A DNA stretch of 64,000 bases from Paraeggerthella hongkongensis (GTDB taxonomy: Bacteria; Actinomycetota; Coriobacteriia; Coriobacteriales; Eggerthellaceae): positions 62,001-126,000 of the forward strand of contig NZ_QICD01000004.1 in the NCBI RefSeq assembly GCF_003726035.1, read 5' to 3'. Every line of letters starts with the position of its first letter. Positions within the stretch are counted from its first letter, which is position 1. Both the position numbers and the translations under genes were made by a program. Below, in pieces: positions 53,869 through 61,254 of the stretch. Below the pieces are notes generated by a model, which worked only from the letters and a program-made list of their open reading frames with translations, was not told the DNA's origin and searched no databases.

Positions 53869-53897
53869 GAAGGCCGCTTGCGCAAGCGGCCTTCTTT
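53869..53897 (+). terminator. Rho-independent terminator after xth
   Basis: Perfect 12-bp stem GAAGGCCGCTTG / CAAGCGGCCTTC with a 2-nt loop, then TTT. It lies within the longest possible reading frame of the next gene, arguing for a start downstream. Confidence 0.75.
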
Positions 53898-53910
53898 CCC
53901 GCATTCGCCT

Positions 53911-55032
53911 GTGCGAGCGCTGCTCGTGCGCCTTGCGTCATGGGCGCGCGGCGAGGCGGTGCTGTGCATAGCCGCTTTATGCGCGGCGGTTTCGGCGTTG
54001 TTCGTTCCCCCTGATGCGATCTGGGCGTCCTATTTCGACGTGCGCGTGCTGGTTTTGCTGTTCTGCCTGATGGCGACCGTTGCCGGATGTCGGGCAAGCG
54101 GCTTGTTCGATGCGCTGGCTAAGGCGCTGCTGCAAGGCGACCGTTCGTTTTGCGTGGTCGCGTTGACGCTGGTCATGCTGCCGTTCTTTGCGTCTATGCT
54201 GGTGACGAACGATGTGGCGCTGCTGGCGTTCGTTCCGTTTGCGGTGCTGGTGCTGACTCACGCTGGGCGCATAGGCTCCCTTGCTTGGGTGGTGGTGCTT
54301 CAGGCGGTCGCAGCCAACTTGGGCGGCATGGCCACGCCTGTGGGCAATCCTCAGAATCTGTACTTGTTCATGCGCTACGAACTTGACCTTGCGGAGTTCG
54401 CGGGCCTGCTGCTTCCCTACGTTGCGCTTTCGCTGGTCGTGCTGGCCGCGGCGGCGTTGGCGTCGGGCAGAGGGCGCACGTGCGTGGCGGTGCCTTTGGC
54501 GTCGGAGGGCATTCGCTTGAAGCGCGCGGCCCTGCATGCGGCGCTGTTCGGGCTGTGCTTGCTGTCGGTGGCGCGCGTGATCGAGCCGCTCGTCTTGCTG
54601 CCGGTCGTTCTTGTTGCGCTCGCGCTGTTCGATCGCCGCATGTTCCGTGCCGTCGATTACGGGCTTCTGCTGACGTTCGCGTGCTTTTTCGTGTTCGCGG
54701 GGAATATGGGCCGCATCGAGCAGGTTCGGGATTTGTTCGAATGGCTGATGCAGCAGAACGCTTTGCTGACCTCGGTGGCGGCAAGCCAGGTTATCAGCAA
54801 CGTTCCGGCTGCCGTGCTGCTTTCCGAGTTCACGGGCGACTGGCAGAGCCTGCTTTTGGGCGTGGATATCGGGGGCTTGGGCACGCCGGTCGCATCGCTT
54901 GCCAGCCTGATTGCGCTGCGGCTGTACTTGCATGCGGAAGGCGCGGCAATCGGGAAGTTCATGATGACGTTTGCCGTGGTGAATGTGACGTTTCTTGCGC
55001 TGCTGCTTGCTCTGCGGGCGTGCATGCTATGA
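53911..55032 (+). CDS. SLC13/ArsB-like anion permease
   Basis: About 373 residues if GTG 53911 is the start. The frame extends to TTG 53851, but that would translate through the xth terminator; no good ribosome site marks either. Ten or eleven membrane segments. NDVALLAFVPFAVLVL and ATPVGNPQNLYLF are the paired hairpin motifs of the ArsB/NhaD/DASS group, and QVISNVPAAVLLSEF is the second-half counterpart. Likely carries a dicarboxylate, sulfate or other anion with Na+ or H+. folE follows after 32 bases. Confidence 0.82.
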   Translation: MRALLVRLASWARGEAVLCIAALCAAVSALFVPPDAIWASYFDVRVLVLLFCLMATVAGCRASGLFDALAKALLQGDRSFCVVALTLVMLPFFASMLVTNDVALLAFVPFAVLVLTHAGRIGSLAWVVVLQAVAANLGGMATPVGNPQNLYLFMRYELDLAEFAGLLLPYVALSLVVLAAAALASGRGRTCVAVPLASEGIRLKRAALHAALFGLCLLSVARVIEPLVLLPVVLVALALFDRRMFRAVDYGLLLTFACFFVFAGNMGRIEQVRDLFEWLMQQNALLTSVAASQVISNVPAAVLLSEFTGDWQSLLLGVDIGGLGTPVASLASLIALRLYLHAEGAAIGKFMMTFAVVNVTFLALLLALRACML

Positions 55033-55064
55033 TGCTTTGACGCAACGACGAAGGAAAGTTGGGT

Positions 55065-55634
55065 ATGGATAGAGCGAAAATCGAGCAGGGCGTGCGGCTG
55101 ATCTTGGAAGGCATGGGGGAAGACCCCGATAGGGAGGGCCTTGTCAAAACGCCGGAGCGCGTGGCTAAAATGTACGAAGAAGTGTTCTCTGGTTTGGCGG
55201 AGGATCCTTCCGAGCATTTTGAAACAACGTTTGACGAGCACCATGAGGAAATGATCCTCGTGCGCGACATACCGTTCTATTCCATGTGCGAGCACCATCT
55301 TGTTCCGTTTTTCGGCCTGGCGCATGTTGCCTACATCCCTGCGGCCGACGGGCGCATTTGCGGCCTGTCCAAGCTCGCGCGCTTGGTGGACGTGTTCGCG
55401 AAACGTCCGCAGGTGCAGGAGCGCTTGACCTCCCAAGTGGCGGACACTCTTATAGAGGAGCTGCATCCGCAGGGGGTTATCGTGGTGCTCGAGGCGGAGC
55501 ACATGTGCATGAGCATGCGCGGCGTGAAAAAACCGGGGACGCGCACGATGACGAGCGCCGTTCGCGGCGCTTTCGAGAAAAGCCAGGCCACGCGGGCCGA
55601 GGCTATGTCGCTTATATTCGCTCGTCGCGATTAG
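55065..55634 (+). CDS. folE: GTP cyclohydrolase I
   Basis: 189 residues; ATG 55065 after AAGGAAAG. First step from GTP to 7,8-dihydroneopterin triphosphate for folate or related pterins. Zinc ligands Cys75 and His78 in [11 protein letters not shown] and Cys148 in EHMCMSMRG; the tail [14 protein letters not shown] is diagnostic. Decamer in the family. No other folate genes are adjacent; the ACT-domain gene is next, with a near-parS site between. Confidence 0.97.
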   Translation: MDRAKIEQGVRLILEGMGEDPDREGLVKTPERVAKMYEEVFSGLAEDPSEHFETTFDEHHEEMILVRDIPFYSMCEHHLVPFFGLAHVAYIPAADGRICGLSKLARLVDVFAKRPQVQERLTSQVADTLIEELHPQGVIVVLEAEHMCMSMRGVKKPGTRTMTSAVRGAFEKSQATRAEAMSLIFARRD

Positions 55635-55660
55635 CGGCGCGGCGCGTTGCGCCGACTGGG

Positions 55661-55676
55661 TGTTTCATGTGAAACA
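55661..55676. other. parS-like site (one mismatch)
   Basis: TGTTTCATGTGAAACA differs from the exact sites only at position 8. Intergenic between folE and the ACT gene. Confidence 0.65.
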
Positions 55677-55742
55677 TGGCGGTGCAGTCGGGTATGATGG
55701 AAGTGAACGCGAAGCAGGCGTCAGCGAGAAAGGGACCATCCA

Positions 55743-56012
55743 ATGAAGTGCGTAGTTTCCGTTTTGGGCAAGGATCGCAGCGGCATCGTTGCCAAGGTAT
55801 CGATGGCTCTTGCCGAGTGCGGCGCGAACATCGACGACATCAGCCAAACCATCTTGGACGATATTTTCTCCATGACGATGCTGACCACGCTTGACACCGA
55901 GGTCGCCGACTTCAACTGCGTGCAGGAGAAGCTGGAAGCCGTTGGGCAGGATCTTGGCGTGCAGATCATCATCCAGCGCGAGGACGTTTTCCAGTTCATG
56001 TACAAGATTTAA
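55743..56012 (+). CDS. ACT domain protein
   Basis: 89 residues; GAGAAAGGG before the ATG. A single ACT domain: CVVSVLGKDRSGIVAKVSMALAECGANIDD at the start (key part GKDRSGIVAKVS), then the ISQTILDDIFSMTML strand pair. This matches the UPF0237 group of stand-alone ACT proteins, which probably sense an amino acid or other small ligand. Dimer expected. Target not known. Confidence 0.93.
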   Translation: MKCVVSVLGKDRSGIVAKVSMALAECGANIDDISQTILDDIFSMTMLTTLDTEVADFNCVQEKLEAVGQDLGVQIIIQREDVFQFMYKI

Positions 56013-56038
56013 CCTTAACGCCCGTTGAATGCCTGATC

Positions 56039-56069
56039 AACGATAGCCCGCCGAATGCGGGCTATCGTT
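56039..56069 (+). terminator. Hairpin after the ACT gene
   Basis: Perfect stem AACGATAGCCCGC / GCGGGCTATCGTT, 5-nt loop; T-poor tail (GATATTT). Confidence 0.65.
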
Positions 56070-56131
56070 GATATTTGGGGCGAAGTTGCTTGTTTGTCGA
56101 GTCCGTTTGCCGAATACGATGCAGGTGACCT

Positions 56132-57589
56132 ATGAACCGTACGCATGAAAAAGGCCTCAAGGCGCTTCGCTTGGCAAGCGCCCTGCTTCTGATCATCGCC
56201 TTGCTGGGTCTTGCCAGCTCCTTTGTCTTGCTTTTCAACATCGACGCCATTCTTCAGGATCCGGAAAATATCCGGCAGTTGTTCGACGGCCAGGCCGTAG
56301 ACAGAGAGACGGTCATTCTGTTCGTGGCCACGGTTTCGAGCGTGGGCATTGCAGAGTCTTTGCTGCAGACGTTCGCAGCGATGGTGGGCTTTCGCGTGTC
56401 GCGCGGGAAGGGACACGCGGAAACGTGCCAGGTGCTTGGGTTGGCCCTGGTGGGAGCTGCTGTCGTCTCTTCGCTGGCCACGGGTTTGCTTTCGGTGGTG
56501 TCCTTTCAGAGCCTCGTGTCGTTCGCCGCATCCGTTCTCTTGCCGATTCTGTACTACGCGGCGGCTCGTCGTGCCACTACGGAAACGTTTTGGCAGGGCA
56601 TCAAAGAGGATGAGCCTTCCGAAAAAAGCGCTACCGACGAAGCGGGTTCTCCGCCTTGCCTGCTTCCTCGTTCGTATCGCCTTGCCGGTCGGCTGTTCCC
56701 TTTGGACGGCGATTCTCCGGCCGATGTCGTCATCGTGAGGAAGAGCTCCGCCGATGCCGACGAGATCGGATACGGCTTGAACGGTTTGTCGGCAAAGGAG
56801 ATCCGGCATTGCCATGCCGACGCGCTGCAGTCGAAGGTGGTCGGGACGATGTTCCTGCCGGTCGACATGCTTCCCGCCGATTTGGAGGTTCAAGCTGAAG
56901 GGCCTTTGCAAGCTGCGTACGTTCTTGAGCGGGAAAGGCTCGTGTTCTTGAGCGACGATCCGCTCTTCCCTGCGCTGTTCGAGCGCTACGTTGGCCAGCA
57001 ATCGTTTGAAAAGCCTGGACCTGCGGCTGTTTTGCTTGAGTTTTTGCGTTTCACCATAGGGGACGCCGCCGCAACGCTCGACGAGACGCTCGAGCGCTTG
57101 GACAGGCTTGAGGAGAACACGTCGGAGGAAGTGAACGAAATACCGAAGGATTTCGAGGAGTTCGTCATGTCGCTGCGACGCTCCCTTCGGGCGACGCTGC
57201 GCTTCTACAAGCAATACGCCCATATGAATCTTTCCATAGCTGCTGCGCGAAGCGAGGTTCTTTCCGAGGATGATCGGGCGTTGTTCGCCATGCTGGCCGA
57301 TCAGGCCCAGCATCTTGCCGACGATACGCAAGATCTGCTGGACTATGCGCTCCAGATCAAGAATCTGTACCAATCGAAAATAGACGTGCGGCAAAACAAG
57401 GTCATGCAAATCCTCACCGTGGTCACTTCCATTTTCATGCCTTTGACGTTGATAACGGGATGGTACGGCATGAACTTCAAGTTCATGCCCGAGCTCAACT
57501 GGAGCATGTCTTATTTCGTGGTGATCGCGGTTGCTGTCGTGATCGTGACCGTAGAGATCATCGTCTTCAAGCGCAACAAGTGGTTTTGA
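56132..57589 (+). CDS. CorA-like divalent-cation channel with an extra N-terminal membrane domain
   Basis: 485 residues. The C-terminal two-thirds is CorA: a long helical cytoplasmic domain (about 200-420), then the first membrane helix ending in the signature YGMNF, and a last helix (SYFVVIAVAVVIVTVEIIVF) with basic tail KRNKW. Before this are about four hydrophobic segments (residues ~12-35, 58-80, 98-120, 124-143) that ordinary CorA (about 315 residues) does not have. The GMN loop suggests Mg2+, Co2+ or Ni2+ transport, but the loop continues KFMPELNW rather than the usual MPE(L)xW spacing, which is close to normal. The role of the N-terminal part is unknown. Confidence 0.85.
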   Translation: MNRTHEKGLKALRLASALLLIIALLGLASSFVLLFNIDAILQDPENIRQLFDGQAVDRETVILFVATVSSVGIAESLLQTFAAMVGFRVSRGKGHAETCQVLGLALVGAAVVSSLATGLLSVVSFQSLVSFAASVLLPILYYAAARRATTETFWQGIKEDEPSEKSATDEAGSPPCLLPRSYRLAGRLFPLDGDSPADVVIVRKSSADADEIGYGLNGLSAKEIRHCHADALQSKVVGTMFLPVDMLPADLEVQAEGPLQAAYVLERERLVFLSDDPLFPALFERYVGQQSFEKPGPAAVLLEFLRFTIGDAAATLDETLERLDRLEENTSEEVNEIPKDFEEFVMSLRRSLRATLRFYKQYAHMNLSIAAARSEVLSEDDRALFAMLADQAQHLADDTQDLLDYALQIKNLYQSKIDVRQNKVMQILTVVTSIFMPLTLITGWYGMNFKFMPELNWSMSYFVVIAVAVVIVTVEIIVFKRNKWF

Positions 57590-57634
57590 TCTAAGAAAGC
57601 TGTTCGGGGGAGCCGCGCTAGAGCGGCGCAGATC

Positions 57635-57696
57635 GCGCGCCCGATTCGGAGAGGACAGGACCGCTGCAAAATCCGTCCTCTCCGAATCGGGCGCGC
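57635..57696. terminator. Bidirectional hairpin between converging genes
   Basis: Two perfect 22-bp arms (57635-57656 and 57675-57696), from GCGCGCCCGATTCGG inward to GAGAGGAC, around an 18-nt loop. No long T run. Confidence 0.65.
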
Positions 57697-57724
57697 TCAA
57701 GGCTTGTTGCGCGCTCTCTTTGGA

Positions 57725-59518
57725 TTACGCGTCCGATCTGCCGTCTTCGCTCATGATGCCTTCGGCGACCATGTAGCCTCCGACGAAAGCCAGCCCCAGA
57801 TCAGCATACATTCCCGTGAGCGGTTTCCCTGCAGGGTTTCCCTCTCCCGAAGAGCCGCCTGCGGTGTGCCACCCGGCGTACAAGCCGGGGATCGTTTCGC
57901 CCCTTGTGTTCACTACCTGCATTTGAGGCGTGACGCGCAAGCCTGTCTTCGAGCCGAATACATGGCCTCCCAGTTTCGCGCCGTAGAATGGGGGCTCGTC
58001 GATGGCGATCATCCACTCGGGCGGGTATTTGTACGTTTCTACGTAATCCTCGCCCTTGGCGCATGCCTCGTTCCATTGCTTCACCGAGCTTACCAGTACG
58101 CCTTGCTTCAATTCGAGCTTTGCCTCCAGCTCTTCGATGGTGTCGCATTTGAAAACGGCGCCTCCGTCGATCATCTGCTGAAATCCGGTATGCCAATCGC
58201 GCAACCATTCGGGTACGCGGTCTATGTATGGGTCGTCGGGCGCGACGATCTTCGCTTTTCGGCAGATGACCTGGCCGAAAAAGTTGTCTTTCACCAACTG
58301 GTCGAATTTCGAGTCGAAGCAGCAGTACGTTTTGCCTCCGGGCTGGTTCATTTCGATGGCGGCCGTGTCGCATAGGCCTGCCGACGAGGGGGCGGCGTTA
58401 GTGTTGTACGGATAGCTGGTTGCCGACGTGGATATGAACGGCACGCGTTGGCCGTCGCGGTTAATGCGCAGCCAAGGTTGCCGCAGTGCCTGGTTGCCGT
58501 CTTTGTTGATGTGCGAGTCCATTAGAGTGTCGAACTCATCGTAATCGCGCCACCACACGCCGCCGTCGAAGGCGCCGGTGGAGTCGTACCCGGAAAGGTC
58601 CGCTCCTACGCCTTGCCCCATGCGGATGCATTCGCCCGTGCCATTGGGCGGTGTTGCTATGTTCGCGATGCCATGCAGGCATGTGGCTGAATGTTTTGCC
58701 ATCATGGCGCGGTTCATCTCCATGCCTCCGGCGGTTAAGACGGTTGCTCGTTGCGCGCGAACGAAGCGAGTTTCCTTTGCTTCGGTGACCTTCACGCCGA
58801 GCACCGTCGTCCCGTCGAATACGAGCGCATCCACGTTGCAGCCGGTGCGAATTTCAACGCCGGCGTCGCGTGCCGTTTGCTCGAGCAGTTGAAATGGAAT
58901 GAGGTTGACGTTGATCCCGTTCGTGGGCGTGGACATGCCCTCCCATTCAAGAAGGCCGTTGCCCGCAGGAGAAGGGTTCATGGGAACCCATTTCGCACCG
59001 GCGTGCTCGTTCATCCAGTCAATGCATTTCGGTCCTTCGATGGCCATGGCGCGCAACAGATCGGGATCGCCCGTCATCTGCTGGCAGTCCATAACGAACT
59101 CCACGATATTGTTTACATCGTAGGGGTACGAAGGATATGCCCATTTAGCGGCTTCGGCTTGTTTGTGCCCTCCGAAGTTCGAGAACACCGACGAGTGCTT
59201 CGAATTGCCTCCCGTTTCTTCGTTCCGCTCCAGCATGAGCACGCGATAGCCCGCTTGGGCTAGGCGGATGGACGCGTTCATGCCGCCTGCGCCCGATCCC
59301 ACAACTACGATTTCCGTCTCTTCGTCCCACGCTGACGGCGCTTCGACAGGATCGATAGGAGCGGAAGCCGCTTCGAATGCCGCTCGTGCGCTCGAGCTTG
59401 GCGAAGAACCGTCTTTTCCTGCGCTACCTTGAGGAGCGCATCCCGCCAAGCCTGCAAGCGCGCCGGCTCCTCCCAAGACGGCGGCTCCTTTCAAAAAGCT
59501 TCTGCGGTCAAGTTCCAT
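57725..59518 (-). CDS. Tat-exported FAD-dependent reductase (flavocytochrome c-like)
   Basis: 597 residues; ATG ending at 59518 after AAAGGGG. Tat motif LDRRSFLKGAAV and lipobox-like LAGC near residue 27. FAD motif IVVVGSGAGGMNASIRLAQAG (family core GSGAGG) and the closing GMYADLGLAFVGGYMVAEG. No FMN or heme domain. The middle part is Trp/Tyr-rich and unlike the other two flavoproteins in the window, suggesting a different organic acceptor. It is divergent from a LysR regulator with a dyad operator between, a classic substrate-induced arrangement. Confidence 0.88.
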   Translation of the reverse strand: MELDRRSFLKGAAVLGGAGALAGLAGCAPQGSAGKDGSSPSSSARAAFEAASAPIDPVEAPSAWDEETEIVVVGSGAGGMNASIRLAQAGYRVLMLERNEETGGNSKHSSVFSNFGGHKQAEAAKWAYPSYPYDVNNIVEFVMDCQQMTGDPDLLRAMAIEGPKCIDWMNEHAGAKWVPMNPSPAGNGLLEWEGMSTPTNGINVNLIPFQLLEQTARDAGVEIRTGCNVDALVFDGTTVLGVKVTEAKETRFVRAQRATVLTAGGMEMNRAMMAKHSATCLHGIANIATPPNGTGECIRMGQGVGADLSGYDSTGAFDGGVWWRDYDEFDTLMDSHINKDGNQALRQPWLRINRDGQRVPFISTSATSYPYNTNAAPSSAGLCDTAAIEMNQPGGKTYCCFDSKFDQLVKDNFFGQVICRKAKIVAPDDPYIDRVPEWLRDWHTGFQQMIDGGAVFKCDTIEELEAKLELKQGVLVSSVKQWNEACAKGEDYVETYKYPPEWMIAIDEPPFYGAKLGGHVFGSKTGLRVTPQMQVVNTRGETIPGLYAGWHTAGGSSGEGNPAGKPLTGMYADLGLAFVGGYMVAEGIMSEDGRSDA

Positions 59519-59715
59519 GGTCGATTCCCCTTTCCCTGCGTTGTTCGGCTCCCCAGCCGAGTTGAAGCGCGCCGTTCGGTTCGCAGCTCGAACGAGTTGC
59601 TTTTTGATGCCGGCCGGCGCGTATCGCTATCGTATGCCTGGTTTCTCGCCCGCGTCTGAAGGCTTTTCGCGCAGGGCGAAGGTATTTTTGGGGCGCTATC
59701 AAAAACGGGCGAGAG

Positions 59716-59737
59716 GGTGTAAGATTTTCTTTACACC
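59716..59737. promoter_or_regulatory. LysR-type operator dyad
   Basis: GGTGTAA (59716-59722) / TTACACC (59731-59737) with an 8-bp AT-rich centre, in the divergent promoter between the flavoprotein and lysR. Size and symmetry suit a LysR recognition site. Confidence 0.6.
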
Positions 59738-59768
59738 TGTTCGTCGTTGGACCAAGGAGGGGACACCG

Positions 59769-60707
59769 ATGGATACACGATTCGTGGAAGAATTTTTGGT
59801 TTTTGCCGAGGACGCGAATTACTCGGCGGCTGCAAAAAGGCTGTTCATCACGCGTCCGACGTTAACCGAGCATATCCACGCGCTCGAAGAGGAACTTGGA
59901 TGCTTTCTGGTGGGGAGGTCTCAAGGCAAGGTGGTTTTGACTCCTGAGGGAAAGCAATTCGTGCAGTCGGGAGCGAAACTTTTGGACTTCGTTCGTGTCA
60001 TGGTGGACGACTATCAAAACATGGCCGACAATCTTTTGACGGTTACGGTTGCCCAGACCAATCTACCCTGGCTGGAGACTATTCTGTACAAGGCGCGTTG
60101 TGAAGTGCAGCGTCGTTACCCTATGAAGCGCATCGACATCGTGACCGTTAACGGACCGTGCAGCACGGTCGAGGCGCTTAGAGATGCAACGAACGACATT
60201 GTAGTTGCAGGTGCGAAAAGCTATGTTTCCGAGGACGATCGCGGTGCGTACCCCGAGGGCATTCAGGGGTTTCGTTTGGGGTCGGAGGAAATTCGGCTGC
60301 TCGTCACGCAGGGGAGCCCGCTGTTTGATCGAGACGTTGTTCGTGCTTGCGACTTGGACGGCATGGCCGTTATGCTGCCTCCCGACATCTATCGGGGCTA
60401 CATCCGCGACGGGGTGGCGGATCGGTTCCGCTTGCATGGCGCTGACGTTGAGCTGAAAACCATGGGGTTCTCCGATCATTTCGAGTACTTCACCTACAAT
60501 TTCAACGATAGCATCGGCGTGGTTCCCACGACGCTTGTTCCTCGGTTCGGGCTTGACGAGCGGGAGGAATGCCGCACGTTCGTCTTGGAGGATCTGCCGC
60601 TGCGCACCGATTTTTATGCGTTGTACACCGACGATTTCGCTCGCTCTGAAAACGGTTCGCTGCTCGTAGCCGCTATGACCAAGCTGGCTTCTGCATCCGT
60701 TCGGTAA
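59769..60707 (+). CDS. LysR family transcriptional regulator
   Basis: 312 residues; ATG 59769 after AAGGAGGGG. Helix-turn-helix at residues 1-60: RFVEEFLVFAEDANYSAAAK, RLFITRPTLTEHIHALEEEL. The effector domain follows with two Rossmann-like halves (VTVAQTNLPWLETILYKARC; FRLGSEEIRLLVTQGSPLF). The effector domain lacks some usual landmarks and is quite diverged. It is expected to activate the divergent Tat flavoprotein in response to that enzyme's substrate. Confidence 0.92.
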   Translation: MDTRFVEEFLVFAEDANYSAAAKRLFITRPTLTEHIHALEEELGCFLVGRSQGKVVLTPEGKQFVQSGAKLLDFVRVMVDDYQNMADNLLTVTVAQTNLPWLETILYKARCEVQRRYPMKRIDIVTVNGPCSTVEALRDATNDIVVAGAKSYVSEDDRGAYPEGIQGFRLGSEEIRLLVTQGSPLFDRDVVRACDLDGMAVMLPPDIYRGYIRDGVADRFRLHGADVELKTMGFSDHFEYFTYNFNDSIGVVPTTLVPRFGLDEREECRTFVLEDLPLRTDFYALYTDDFARSENGSLLVAAMTKLASASVR

Positions 60708-60790
60708 AGCCCCTTGCTTCAATGCTACTCTTTTAGTATCATATAAAAATACACGATACCCTCCCCGCATGAGCAAAAAGGAGCACGCGC

Positions 60791-61141
60791 ATGACTCAGG
60801 CAACCAAGCATAGCGTCGACGGCGTTGACGTTTCGATCGAATATGCGAACGCATCTGACGCCCCGGTTACCGACGCGGAGATTCGCGCCTACATTGATCG
60901 CGGCAATTCTCAGCACCCGAACAGCACCGTAACCAGCCTTGATCTTGAGGTCAACGGTCAGGATGTGGGCATTCGCTATGGACTGGCGCCCGTTCCGTTC
61001 GATCGGATCCGCCGCATTACCGGATACTTGGTAGGCACCATGGACCGCTGGAACGACGCGAAGTCTTCCGAAGAGCACGACCGCGTGAAGCATGGCATTT
61101 CGCGCGATGAGCGTTCGTTCGCATGCGCTAACGGCTGCTAG
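60791..61141 (+). CDS. Small protein resembling the glycyl-radical domain of anaerobic ribonucleotide reductase (NrdD)
   Basis: 116 residues; AAAAGGAGC before the ATG. Residues 73-102 read RIRRITGYLVGTMDRWNDAK and then SSEEHDRVKHG, which matches the C-terminal end of class III reductases (RVxGYL ... FNxGK ... E...RVKH), where the Gly of the GY pair carries the radical; here it is Gly78. The ~70 preceding residues form a small alpha/beta region (SIEYANASDAPVTDAEIRAY) I do not recognise. The C-terminus is ACANGC, a possible metal or redox pair. The reductase body is absent. By analogy with GrcA/YfiD, it may be a spare radical domain; this is inference. Confidence 0.6.
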   Translation: MTQATKHSVDGVDVSIEYANASDAPVTDAEIRAYIDRGNSQHPNSTVTSLDLEVNGQDVGIRYGLAPVPFDRIRRITGYLVGTMDRWNDAKSSEEHDRVKHGISRDERSFACANGC

Positions 61142-61209
61142 CGACTTCGCATCACGCCGCGCGTTCGGGGTTCCCGGGGCTTCCGGCGGACGAAACATCG
61201 TATTCGTTG

Positions 61210-61248
61210 ACGAGTCGCGACGTTTGTCCTCGACTCGTTTCGTATACT
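61210..61248 (+). promoter_or_regulatory. nhaA promoter with operator-like dyad, leaderless start
   Basis: -10 TATACT at 61243-61248; the nhaA ATG starts at 61255, right where transcription should begin. Dyad ACGAGTCG (61210-61217) / CGACTCGT (61231-61238) with a 13-bp centre lies where the -35 would be; no good -35 was found, consistent with an activator site. Confidence 0.5.
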
Positions 61249-61254
61249 AAGCCC

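Noticed and set aside
53851-53910. TTG 53851 as start of the anion permease
   Set aside because: Would translate through the xth stop region and its terminator hairpin; the added residues are Arg-rich and not membrane-like. GTG 53911 preferred, with doubt.
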